Positions 26,095 to 34,742 of a DNA stretch of 64,000 nt are shown here, piece by piece. The stretch lies in contig JBGAVD010000005.1 of assembly GCA_044228285.1 (NCBI GenBank), positions 248,001 to 312,000 of the forward strand, written 5' to 3'. The notes below the pieces were generated by a model. That model made no database searches and was not told the origin of the DNA. It saw only the letters and a list, made by a program, of their open reading frames with translations. How positions within the stretch are numbered: the stretch's first letter is position 1; every line of letters begins with the position of its first letter. Origin of the DNA: JBBATK01 sp044228285 (GTDB taxonomy: Bacteria > Bacteroidota > Ignavibacteria > Kapaibacteriales > NICIL-2). A program made the translations under genes and the position numbers.

Positions 26095-29000
26095 TCACTC
26101 TTTCATGAAACTCAAGCGAGTAGATTGAGCCTGGTCTACAAGTTCTATAACATATCTGCCAGACGCCAAACCGCTCAGGTCAAGATCAGTCTCAAACGTT
26201 GAGCTTGTACTCGGAAGGACCCATCTGCGCAAGCACTGACCTTCAAGATCGTATAACGATGCATTCACTGTGCCACTTGCATCTACGATGGCCATGACAG
26301 CATGAGAAGACACAGGATTTGGTTGCAGACGTGCATTCATTACTTTCCTATATCGAACATGACGTCCATCAAAGAAGCACGATCCCAAGCTGAGTGTTGC
26401 AGGGGCTGTTCGGATTGAAGGACAAAGTGTAGCATCGGCTTCTGCGGACTGAATACGAAGCACTGATGAAGCTCGTTTAGAGAGTAAGAGTAGACCTCGA
26501 ATGTCGAGGAGGCGTTGCGTTTGTGTTCCTAAGGTTTGAGGCAAGACAGCGCAGTGTACAAGTCGCTTTCCATTGACCGTTTCTGTGTTGACTGAATCAA
26601 GAGGTTCGAATGCATCTGCTTCGAATTCAAGATCGAATCGCAGAGCTGTGTGGAGAATCGTGTCGGCTTGCGCTTCTATTGATAAAACAGTATGAAGATC
26701 TGCAAAGCCATCTGCCGAGTTTCTCGAGCTGTCAATAATTGGTTTTACAGCTAGCTGAATTTCGCTCGGCTTCTTGAGCTCTACGATCACTGATCTCGTT
26801 GAGGAACATCCTTGAGCATCGACAACACTCACTGTATAGGTGGTCGTGCGTGAAGGAGCTGCGACAACTTTGGAACCAAATGCAGAGGTTAGTCCACTAC
26901 TTGGAGACCAGTACACTGTTGTAGCGGGCGGACTATCGACTTCCAAAAGCACACTTTGTCCTGGACAAATCCGCTCATCTTTCGGGGCTCGGAACAGTGG
27001 AGGAGCTTGGACAACAACGTGAATGTCTTTTGAGCGAAGACATCCATTTCTCTCAACGTCAACATGGACTATTTGCGATGCACTCAAGGGTTTGAGACGT
27101 ACGACTTCTAAGTTGGAGGCTCCTTGAATGAGCGAATTGTTCGGTGTTCCATCACTCCACCTGACTTTCAAACCTTGCTCTTGTGATTGGATAGACAAGC
27201 GAAGCGAACTATTTTCACACACTACAGTGTCTGCAGGAAAGCTCACGCGCGGACTAGCCTTCGTTTTGCATTGAACCATACTATACGCACTGCATCGACC
27301 GCGTTGAGCCTTCAACATATACACTTTCGAGCTGCTTGCCGTGCAGTGGTAAACGCCGTTGATGGCGTCGAACGTACCATCATTTGGTATCCATGTGTAC
27401 AACACATTCTTTACAACTCCACCCTTGATACTGATCGTGCATGGTTGACCTTCACACTGCAAGGAGTCAAGCTCCGCTGTTACTTGAAGACTGTTATCAA
27501 TATGAACTCTAACAGTAGCGCTCGAAAAACAGCCAGACACGTTGGTTGCTGTTACAGTGTAGACTCTGTCGACCGTGGGTCGAGCATAGACAACACTTCC
27601 TTGCGATTGTTCGAGCTCCGTAGGGGGCGACCATTGATAACGTACACCTGAGTCGGGCGAAGCTATCCGAAGGCAAACACGATCGCCTGAACATATCGTT
27701 GTGTCACCGATTGCTGTAACGAGAGGCTTCGTACCAACTCGAACAAGAACGTGGGCTGTATCAGTGCAAGTTGATGTTGTTGACACAACGGTGTATCGCA
27801 TATCGCGAGTGACGGTACACAAGGGGTTAGTACTGTTTGGGTCACTTAGCCCAGTACTTGGCGACCATCGAACTTTCGACGTGCCTTTCACCCAAAGCCT
27901 TAGTGCAGCTCCGTTGCAGAGCGTTGTATCGGAGATAGCACTTAGCTTTGCGCGAGCTTGCACAGTAACACGGATGGAATCAGTGATTGAACAGCCATCT
28001 CGTGAACGGACGGTGAGACGAATTGTGCCGCTTTGGTTCATACTTAATAGCGGTTGCGGGCTTTGAGCTTTGTCGAAATACTGTGCAGGTGTCCACTGAT
28101 ACCGCAGTCCAATCGTGTCTCCAGCGTATCGATCATACACACTAGCGTAGATACGGACTGCTTCGCCTGCACAAAGTGCAGGAAGGCGCGGTAATGTTAT
28201 ATGTGGTGGAGGAGAGACGCGAACCTGTACGTAAATGGTATCAAAGCAGTCACCACTGGATACAATCGATGAGTAGGTTTGGTCCGTGACTGGCGTTACG
28301 AAGGCGGTATTTCCTTGAACGCTACTCAACCCTGGGGCTGACAGCCATCGAACACTCGCACTTGTGGAGATAGTAAGGCGTGCTGTTTGTCCTTTACAGA
28401 TAGAAGTATCTTTGGGAGCTTGTATGCTGAGACTAACTATTCGTACACGAACGGAATCCATCGATTCACAGCCACTTGAGTCGATGCCATGCACGTAGTA
28501 TGTAGTTGATGCTTTGGGTGAGACATCCTGTATCGGAAGTGTTGAATCCTTAAACAGTTTGCCCGGTGACCACCAATATCGAGTTGCTCCTTGAGCTCTG
28601 AGCTGCACTCGTGCACCCAATGAGCACAAGTCTTGATCAGGTCCCGCATCAACACCAGGACTTGCCACAAACGACACATCGCGTTGAACGAGCACTGTAT
28701 CAGGCTTGTCATACACCAGCTTTGCGCGTACTCGGTATACTCCATTTCGTAGATAGATGTGTTGCACCGAGGAGCTCGCCACGACAATAGCGGAGGAGTC
28801 GCCGAAATCCCAGAGTATTTCCTTCGGCGGACACTTTGCTGACACCGAGAACGTACAGAGGCGAGAACACTTGTTCACAGTACTTTGCAACTTGAGATCG
28901 TTCATGGTTGAAAAGAGAACCATGGCTCCTTGATCTTCTGTCCCGTTAGCTTTCAGAGGTTGAAAGGAATCAGAAGAGGATGGAAAGTTGGGAGAATGCG

Positions 29001-30393
29001 TTGTGATTCCAAAGACGATTCGCATGAGGCAGCCGCTTTCGTACAAGAGTACTTTTGCAGCACTATAATCGGGACCGCTACCACCTATGTAACTTCCGTA
29101 TCGTACACGCGAGGCTGATGAGTCAAGTACAAGCAATAAGCCATCCATGTCGCCTCTACTAGTGCTCTGCAATGCATTTGGACTCACTGGAACTGAGCCC
29201 ATGACATACCCTGCAATGTAGAATACACTATTCGAACGTACAGCTATCGAAGTTGGACTAACACTGTTGCCAAGCATCGTAAGAGCGCTGATCCGCGTGA
29301 GAGCCGTATCAATAGCAGCAACAAAGCCTCCGGTTGTCTGGGAAGCTTGTAGGTAGGTTGTTGCACCAATATTATTGTACTCAGCGTTGCCGCAGAGTAG
29401 CAACCGTCTGGCATGTGCATCGAAACAAAGCGATGATCCTGCATCGTTGCCACTACTGCCATAGACAAAAGAGCGACGTACTCTTGGAGTAGCAGCATCA
29501 TCCACTACAGTAACAAAAGCGTCCATAGATTGTGGAGCCCTCGTTACACTTCGAGGAAAATTGACTGAGTTCGTTGCCCCGCAGAGATAAATCTTGCCCG
29601 CGGCATAACATGCATCTCGAGCAACGTCACAGCCACTGCCTCCAATAAACGTAGAGTACGTGATAGAACCATTGTTGTCAAGTCTCGTAAGCGCTAACTC
29701 AAATCCGCCTGCAGGGTTTCGTTGGAACGCGTTGTTTGTGATTGTATACGGTGCACCAGAAGGAGTCGTCGCCAATACATAGGCTTCGCCACGGGCATTG
29801 ATACTAACAAAAGCAGCTTTGGATGCTGCTTGAGACTGATGCTGCACCGGTGCTCCATTTCCTAGAATTCTTGAGTACAGCAAGCGTCCGCCGTCTGAAC
29901 TCAGCTTCGCACTGAATATGCAAACTTGCCCATTGTTGAGATAGACAGCATCTGCCGGATTTGTAGTTGGAAAGTTTTTCGAATAGGTGTATCCGCTAAC
30001 ATACACTTCGCCAGCTGCATTGACTGCTATAGAGCCTGCACCGTCAATATCACTCCCTCCAAGATATGTTGCCCAGAGCAGAGTCGACATTGTTGGATCG
30101 AGCTTGAAGACCATTACATCGTATTGCCCACGACACTTGGATTGATAACAATTGGCAGTCACTGGGATGTCTGTGCAGAATCCGGTTCCATAGATATTGC
30201 CTTCAGCATCCATTGCAACATGGAGGAGATAACTATCATTCTTTGTTCCACCAAAGAAGGTTCCTTTGGAAAAGCTCAGATCATCATAGGTCGGGATCTG
30301 TGCCAATACAACCTGAGTGAGGATGATCAGTTGCACTGAGAATGCGTAAAACCAAACGCTAATGCGTTGAAGGGGGTAGAAAAGAGGAACCAT
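26095..30393 (-). CDS. Very large T9SS-secreted protein: beta-propeller-like N-terminus, PKD and Ig-like repeats, type A sorting domain
   Basis: A 1432-residue secreted or surface protein of unknown function. A signal peptide (residues about 12-31) would be cut after VVLA, leaving Gln. Residues about 40-520 contain SBBP-type repeats (TYLGGSDIDGAGSIAVN, FIGGSGCDVARDACY, YIGGSGPDY). A PKD domain follows (WDFGDSSAIV..QHIYLRNGVYRVRAK, about 540-590). Then come about eight Ig-like repeats to residue 1190, each opening with C-x-G-type motifs (ICKGQTARL, LCAGEAVRI, LCNGAALRL, ICSGDRVCL, VCENSSLRL, ICPGQSVLL). A further beta domain precedes the C-terminal T9SS type A sorting signal (ARLQPNPVSSHAVMAIVDAS to the end RLSFMKE). 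A PorV-like gene at the right edge fits this export route. Confidence 0.9.
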   Translation of the reverse strand: MVPLFYPLQRISVWFYAFSVQLIILTQVVLAQIPTYDDLSFSKGTFFGGTKNDSYLLHVAMDAEGNIYGTGFCTDIPVTANCYQSKCRGQYDVMVFKLDPTMSTLLWATYLGGSDIDGAGSIAVNAAGEVYVSGYTYSKNFPTTNPADAVYLNNGQVCIFSAKLSSDGGRLLYSRILGNGAPVQHQSQAASKAAFVSINARGEAYVLATTPSGAPYTITNNAFQRNPAGGFELALTRLDNNGSITYSTFIGGSGCDVARDACYAAGKIYLCGATNSVNFPRSVTRAPQSMDAFVTVVDDAATPRVRRSFVYGSSGNDAGSSLCFDAHARRLLLCGNAEYNNIGATTYLQASQTTGGFVAAIDTALTRISALTMLGNSVSPTSIAVRSNSVFYIAGYVMGSVPVSPNALQSTSRGDMDGLLLVLDSSASRVRYGSYIGGSGPDYSAAKVLLYESGCLMRIVFGITTHSPNFPSSSDSFQPLKANGTEDQGAMVLFSTMNDLKLQSTVNKCSRLCTFSVSAKCPPKEILWDFGDSSAIVVASSSVQHIYLRNGVYRVRAKLVYDKPDTVLVQRDVSFVASPGVDAGPDQDLCSLGARVQLRAQGATRYWWSPGKLFKDSTLPIQDVSPKASTTYYVHGIDSSGCESMDSVRVRIVSLSIQAPKDTSICKGQTARLTISTSASVRWLSAPGLSSVQGNTAFVTPVTDQTYSSIVSSGDCFDTIYVQVRVSPPPHITLPRLPALCAGEAVRIYASVYDRYAGDTIGLRYQWTPAQYFDKAQSPQPLLSMNQSGTIRLTVRSRDGCSITDSIRVTVQARAKLSAISDTTLCNGAALRLWVKGTSKVRWSPSTGLSDPNSTNPLCTVTRDMRYTVVSTTSTCTDTAHVLVRVGTKPLVTAIGDTTICSGDRVCLRIASPDSGVRYQWSPPTELEQSQGSVVYARPTVDRVYTVTATNVSGCFSSATVRVHIDNSLQVTAELDSLQCEGQPCTISIKGGVVKNVLYTWIPNDGTFDAINGVYHCTASSSKVYMLKAQRGRCSAYSMVQCKTKASPRVSFPADTVVCENSSLRLSIQSQEQGLKVRWSDGTPNNSLIQGASNLEVVRLKPLSASQIVHVDVERNGCLRSKDIHVVVQAPPLFRAPKDERICPGQSVLLEVDSPPATTVYWSPSSGLTSAFGSKVVAAPSRTTTYTVSVVDAQGCSSTRSVIVELKKPSEIQLAVKPIIDSSRNSADGFADLHTVLSIEAQADTILHTALRFDLEFEADAFEPLDSVNTETVNGKRLVHCAVLPQTLGTQTQRLLDIRGLLLLSKRASSVLRIQSAEADATLCPSIRTAPATLSLGSCFFDGRHVRYRKVMNARLQPNPVSSHAVMAIVDASGTVNASLYDLEGQCLRRWVLPSTSSTFETDLDLSGLASGRYVIELVDQAQSTRLSFMKE

Positions 30394-30402
30394 GGGCTTG
30401 AT

Positions 30403-30462
30403 GTATCAATGTCAGTTTCTACTCGATCATCCATTGATACCTATACCAGCATTATTCTGGTA
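30403..30462 (-). other. Two tandem hairpins in the probable leader of the T9SS cargo gene
   Basis: A perfect 9-bp inverted repeat (gtatcaatg at 30403-30411 and cattgatac at 30432-30440) lies next to a 6-bp one (taccag at 30444-30449 and ctggta at 30457-30462). Both sit 10-70 bases upstream of the cargo ATG. No T run follows on the minus strand, so they may affect mRNA stability or translation rather than termination. Confidence 0.6.
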
Positions 30463-30923
30463 CCCCCAACACAGCTCCTTTTGAGGTACTATAGCACCGC
30501 AAAAAACGAGCCATAATAATCTTAGTTGTAGATTTCATCGATACTCGGCGTTTCCAGCTCGCGAAGAATGCGCGGTAAAGGAGGGTTTAGAGCATGATGC
30601 GCTTCTAGCTGAACTGGCGGGGAAGTATGGAGTTTCGTCAGTCAACGATTATGATGGTACAATGCACAACTGATCGCAAGAATGATGCTCCAGGACGAAG
30701 TCTAGCTAGCCAAAAGGATTCTTGTTTTGTTTTGAGACGAAGTGATGGGTCAGGTTCTATCATCTTCAGTCATACTCGAGTTCTCATATACTCAAATCGT
30801 GACCAAGAATGCTCGAAGGAGTCCGTCATAAGAACAGCATCAGGAAATGGTGCACAGCAAGACGGGCCAAGGCGCGCAGGCAGAAGTTCGAGCTGTGGCA
30901 TTGTGATCTTCAAAGAGATGAAC
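30463..30923 (+). other. Intergenic region with no supported gene
   Basis: About 460 bases between the cargo gene's leader and the glutaminyl cyclase stop. It probably contains the cargo promoter (minus strand, near 30490-30520). A 105-codon plus-strand frame beginning at 30627 has no recognisable domain and runs into the end of the opposite gene. I see no tRNA or other structured RNA. Confidence 0.5.
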
Positions 30924-31922
30924 CTACATCACCATAGGGTTTGAGTACACTAGATGGAGCAGAACTTTCGCCACTGCTCCCAGTGTGCGCTCGCTGATAT
31001 TCGACATGTCGTCGTATTGTGTGTGCCAATAACGTCGACGAGGGTTTGGAGAATTGTTTCCAATGAGCTCTATGTCGATGATATCGATAGCTGGAATACC
31101 TACAGCTATAAGTGATCGATGGTCATCTGTTATTGAGCCTCCGTCGCGATCAACAAAGAAATCTGAGGCATGAATCTTACCAAGCTGCCATATTCGATCT
31201 ACTACCGGCATCGCGCTTTCCACCGAACCTTGCTCACGCATAAACTGGGCGTCCTTATCGCCGACCATGTCAAGAAGGATCGCATAGCGAGCTCGTACTC
31301 CGCTAGGCAGGTGTTGAGCAAAGTACTTTGATCCGATGCAGAAATTGTCTCCATCTGTTCGGTACCCAATATCCTCACCATCAAAAAACACAATATCAAT
31401 CCCGATCTCTGGTCGTTGGACTTTGAAGCTTTTTGATAACTCGAGTAAGAGAGCTACACCGCTAGCACCATCATTAGCCGCTGGTACGCCCTTGTTAAAA
31501 TTTGAATGCACAGAATCTTCGTCAGAGCGAGGTCTGGAATCCCAATGTGCACAAAGCAGTATTCTCTCCGTTGCAGCGGGATTAATGCGACCAATGATAT
31601 TCGTCAGTTTCCAATTCTTTGAATAGACATTCTGCTCAAAAGACTGCTCAATCACTGTATCACAGCTCTGACGTAGCTCGGCGACGAGGAAAGTCCTGCA
31701 CTCGTCATGAGCCTGTGTATTTGGTACGCGAGGACCAAACTGAACCTGCCGTTCACAATACTTGAATGCTTGAGCTTCGTCAAAAGCAGGAATTTTGGGT
31801 TCACTCTGTTGACTATTTTGCACTAGCGGTACTTTTGGTGAATCGCTGTGGCATGAGCTGAATTGGATCCAGGGAATGACAGAAGTGATAAGCACAATAG
31901 TGAAGCGATTGATCGAGTTCAT
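30924..31922 (-). CDS. M28-family glutaminyl-peptide cyclotransferase-like lipoprotein
   Basis: A 332-residue zinc enzyme of the M28 fold. The lipoprotein signal MNSINRFTIVLITSVIPW ends at QFSSC (lipidated Cys about 24). The AHWDSRP motif, the metal Asp in AANDGASGV, the Glu in VFFDGEDIG and the His in YWHTQYDD match bacterial glutaminyl cyclases, which turn N-terminal Gln into pyroglutamate; M28 aminopeptidases share the fold. It would face the periplasm. The T9SS cargo beside it and other exported proteins in the window are predicted to expose N-terminal Gln, which supports the cyclase assignment. The start is the ATG at 31922 just before the signal peptide. Confidence 0.87.
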   Translation of the reverse strand: MNSINRFTIVLITSVIPWIQFSSCHSDSPKVPLVQNSQQSEPKIPAFDEAQAFKYCERQVQFGPRVPNTQAHDECRTFLVAELRQSCDTVIEQSFEQNVYSKNWKLTNIIGRINPAATERILLCAHWDSRPRSDEDSVHSNFNKGVPAANDGASGVALLLELSKSFKVQRPEIGIDIVFFDGEDIGYRTDGDNFCIGSKYFAQHLPSGVRARYAILLDMVGDKDAQFMREQGSVESAMPVVDRIWQLGKIHASDFFVDRDGGSITDDHRSLIAVGIPAIDIIDIELIGNNSPNPRRRYWHTQYDDMSNISERTLGAVAKVLLHLVYSNPMVM

Positions 31923-31972
31923 GAGGTTCGAATGGTAGTATAGTGCAAAATACACGAAAGAGATCTAAAGCT

Positions 31973-32503
31973 ATGAGTGAGAAAATGGGAGCCACGAATG
32001 CAGCTCTTGAGACGATAAACTTGATCGTCGTGGACGTTGATGGTACAATGACAGACGGTAGCATGTACTTCTCGGATCAGGGTGAAGTGATGAAACGCTT
32101 TTCCGTGCATGACGGCATGGGAATAACCCTGGCTCGGAGAGCTGGGATCGAAGTGGCAATAATGACGAGTGAAAACACGCAGATTGTGGTAAAAAGGGCT
32201 GAAAAACTACAGATTAAGCATGTTATCCTCGGAAGTCGATCCAAACAGACGGACCTTAAACTGCTATGCGAGAAAATCGGTACGGTTCTTGAGAAGGTAG
32301 CATTTGTGGGCGACGACGTCAACGACGCTTTTGCAATGAAAGTAGCTGGTTTTTCAGCCTGCCCGGCTGATGCAACTTCTTACATTAAAACAATAGCCTC
32401 GTACGTCTGTGAAGCTAAGGGTGGTCATGGAGCGATTCGAGAAGTAATCGAATTGATATTGAAAGCCCAAGGCAAAGCGAATACTTTGCCTGAACACTGG
32501 TAA
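31973..32503 (+). CDS. kdsC: KdsC, 3-deoxy-D-manno-octulosonate 8-phosphate phosphatase
   Basis: A 176-residue C0-type HAD phosphatase releasing KDO from KDO-8-phosphate for LPS. Motif I is VVDVDGTMTDG (nucleophile and acid Asp, near residue 23), motif II lies in AIMTSENTQ, and motifs III/IV in FVGDDVNDAFAMKVAG. It has no cap domain, as expected for KdsC. A related acylneuraminate phosphatase role is a less likely alternative given kdsA at 48-49 kb. The ATG at 31973 is preferred over one ten codons earlier. It leads a small operon with the YtxH-like gene 30 bases downstream. Confidence 0.92.
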   Translation: MSEKMGATNAALETINLIVVDVDGTMTDGSMYFSDQGEVMKRFSVHDGMGITLARRAGIEVAIMTSENTQIVVKRAEKLQIKHVILGSRSKQTDLKLLCEKIGTVLEKVAFVGDDVNDAFAMKVAGFSACPADATSYIKTIASYVCEAKGGHGAIREVIELILKAQGKANTLPEHW

Positions 32504-32533
32504 TTATGTTTTCTAATGTGAAAGGACTCTACA

Positions 32534-32965
32534 ATGGCAGAACGTGAAAGTGGATATGGCAGCGGTTTTCTAACCGGAGCTATCATTGGTGGTGCAATCG
32601 GAGCACTTGCAGCCCTGGTACTAGCACCAAAGAGTGGTAAAGAATTGCGACAAGATATTGCTGAACGATCAGGCGAGCTGTATGACCGTGCTCAAGAGTA
32701 CCTCAATCGTGATGAACTCGGTTCTGAGTTACCTCCAGTGGCAATGAATGAAGGTCGCGCACGTGCAGAACGCATAGTTCAAACCGCTCGCGATCATGCA
32801 GAAACACTTCTTTCCAACGCGGAACAAGTGCTTCGCGATGCGCGGGTGAAGGCAGTTAACGCGAAGGATTCGTTCCAAGACAACATCAGTAAGGTCCGTG
32901 ATGCAGCACGCGCAAGTGTAGATGCATTCAAGTCGGAGATTGATTCAGAGCAGCACAGAGGATAA
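32534..32965 (+). CDS. YtxH-domain protein
   Basis: A 143-residue small membrane protein. The N-terminal segment SGFLTGAIIGGAIGALAALVLAPKSGKELRQDI is the YtxH signature (one membrane helix then the APKSGKE motif). The rest is a charged helical, probably coiled-coil, tail. The function of YtxH proteins is poorly known; they are often stress-linked in Firmicutes and common next to DUF948 proteins. GAAAGGA lies before the ATG. The next gene starts five bases after its stop. Confidence 0.85.
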   Translation: MAERESGYGSGFLTGAIIGGAIGALAALVLAPKSGKELRQDIAERSGELYDRAQEYLNRDELGSELPPVAMNEGRARAERIVQTARDHAETLLSNAEQVLRDARVKAVNAKDSFQDNISKVRDAARASVDAFKSEIDSEQHRG

Positions 32966-32970
32966 TACAA

Positions 32971-33381
32971 ATGGAAACTTTATTAAGCGTCGGCGCGATA
33001 CTTGGCATCATTGCCTTCATCGCGGTTTGCTTTTACGCAGTGAACATGATTCGTCGTGTGAGCGACCTTATGCTTGATGTTAGCTCTGCTGTAGATGAGA
33101 CAAAACGTCTCGCTGCTGAGCTCAATCGGAGTCTGCCGTCGACATTTGCATCCCTGCAGGCAACGACAACTCAGGCAACCACAACACTTCGGAATGTTGA
33201 TGTACAGCTTGAGCAGCTTGGTGAAGGTCTTACACAGTTTACTCAGGTAGGTAAAAGAATCAATCTGCTGGAGAGCCGAATTCACGACAAAGTGGAAGGT
33301 CCACTTCTTCAGGCTGCTTCAGTTGTAAGCGGAGTCTCTAAAGCAATTAACACGTTTGTTGGGGCGATGCGCCAACGATAG
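32971..33381 (+). CDS. DUF948-like membrane protein
   Basis: A 136-residue protein with one N-terminal membrane helix (LSVGAILGIIAFIAVCFYAVNMI, residues 4-27) and a long heptad-rich helical region (about 30-120). This is the typical pattern of DUF948 proteins, which often pair with YtxH proteins. The two are probably cotranscribed with kdsC and the unit ends at a strong terminator. Function unknown. Confidence 0.75.
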   Translation: METLLSVGAILGIIAFIAVCFYAVNMIRRVSDLMLDVSSAVDETKRLAAELNRSLPSTFASLQATTTQATTTLRNVDVQLEQLGEGLTQFTQVGKRINLLESRIHDKVEGPLLQAASVVSGVSKAINTFVGAMRQR

Positions 33382-33435
33382 CCTAATGGTCAGCATCTGT
33401 CGCATGCATTGGTGAACTCAGTGTATTGCTAAAAT

Positions 33436-33472
33436 ATAAAGCCCTTTGTGCCGTAGGCGCAAAGGGCTTTAT
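33436..33472. terminator. Bidirectional terminator between convergent genes
   Basis: A 17-bp stem (ataaagccctttgtgcc with ggcgcaaagggctttat, one G-T pair) with a three-base loop. A and T runs at the two ends let it serve both the kdsC-ytxH-DUF948 unit and the opposing gene ending at 33497. Confidence 0.9.
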
Positions 33473-33496
33473 CATTATCAGTAGCAAAAGATATAC

Positions 33497-34039
33497 TTAG
33501 GCAGTTTGAATGTGACGACGCTGACTCAATGCAAAAGCTGCAAACATAAGCGTCGAATAGAGCACATCAGCTACAAGAGCATTGCGAAAGAAGGGGAGTG
33601 CCATAAGATAACACTGACTCAACCCCGCCAAATCATGCGTGTACATTGTACCGAGGACCCAGACAGCAAAATTTGTGACGACAAAGAATAGTACCGAGCC
33701 ACCAATTGTTGAAATAGAGGCACTGCTAAAGCTCACACCATTTGACGAAAAACTTCGTGTTAAAGCAACGATAAGCATCATTGTACCATAGACCACGAGC
33801 TGAGTGTTATGTAAAGCGTAAGACCAATCACTATTAACAACGGCAAGTAAAACATCACCCACGATCATTGCGAACAATGGTAAGAGAAACGAGAGTCTCT
33901 TAGACTGAATTGTAAGCGCGCTGAAGACAGCTAAGGCTGTAATCGGTGCAAAGTTTGGAACCCATTGAGTTAATCGAGCGCACGCTGCTACAAGGATGAT
34001 TGCGACGACTAACAAGCTGTTCTGACGATGTGAAGACAT
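33497..34039 (-). CDS. Multi-pass membrane protein of the DUF6580 type
   Basis: A 180-residue integral membrane protein with five to six hydrophobic segments (LLVVAIILVAACARL, PLFAMIVGDVLLAVV, LVVYGTMMLIVALT, ISTIGGSVLFFVVTNFAVWVLG, ADVLYSTLMFAAFAL). The NFAPITALAVFSALTI and TNFAVWVLGTMY motifs match a family of small membrane proteins of unknown function that resemble substrate-binding subunits of ECF vitamin transporters. That transport role is inference. A single-gene unit. Confidence 0.7.
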   Translation of the reverse strand: MSSHRQNSLLVVAIILVAACARLTQWVPNFAPITALAVFSALTIQSKRLSFLLPLFAMIVGDVLLAVVNSDWSYALHNTQLVVYGTMMLIVALTRSFSSNGVSFSSASISTIGGSVLFFVVTNFAVWVLGTMYTHDLAGLSQCYLMALPFFRNALVADVLYSTLMFAAFALSQRRHIQTA

Positions 34040-34742
34040 AATTGTAACCGGAATTTGTAGACGATGAGAATACGAAGATAGTGAATTCTCTTGGTAACCC
34101 GTATCAGCGCTTTCATCGCGTTTGCGCTACAACAACAAAAGACAAAATACTCTGCTTCATTGCCGGTCTGGCAAGGTCTCTTGAGAATGCCAACAACCAA
34201 CGTACTCAAGTTTCTAAGAACTCGCGAGTCAAGCAGAACTGACGAAGATCAATAGTACTGCAGACCTTAGATGATCCAGCAATTGAATACATTGGCAGAT
34301 GAACCAATTGTCATGATCCTTTTTAGTAGGAAGAGTTTACTACGAATGCAAAAGCCCGTCCGACAGACTAACATTTCAAGATCACTTTGAAGTCAATTCG
34401 AAACCTACACAAGTAGTGCATTGGCTATGGCGGTACTGAGTCGTACTGGATGCTTACTCGCTAGTACGATTAGGTATCGAACAATGCCGCAAACGGAAAG
34501 AGTTATTCAAGATCGCATACATAAGAGCGTCACGAAAAACTTGCGTACGACGTCGCATGGTACACGGGACAAATGACATTACATTCTATGACCGCGACGC
34601 CGTCAAGTCATGGTACAAGAAACATTGTTGAAAGGTTATGGGAAGAGAAAGGGATGTAGCTCCTGGGTTGGTGAGCCAATCGGAACTCAGGATACTAGCA
34701 ATTGCGCAAGGGAGTATAGACCATATATACAACTTTACATAA
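34040..34742 (+). other. 700-base gap with no recognised gene
   Basis: No frame here shows a convincing protein and I see no tRNA, riboswitch-like or CRISPR structure. Short stretches around 34480-34640 translate into fragments that could be a decayed coding sequence, but I cannot tie them to a family. It is the longest empty stretch in the window, downstream of the histidine kinase gene. Confidence 0.5.

Noticed and set aside
30627..30944. 105-codon plus-strand frame in the cargo-cyclase gap
   Set aside because: No domain, no membrane or signal segment, compositionally unlike neighbours, and it overlaps the end of the opposite gene.
34480..34640. Possible transposase remnant in the gap after the histidine kinase
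   Set aside because: Translated fragments look vaguely like transposase pieces, but no terminal repeats, target duplication or conserved DDE residues can be seen.
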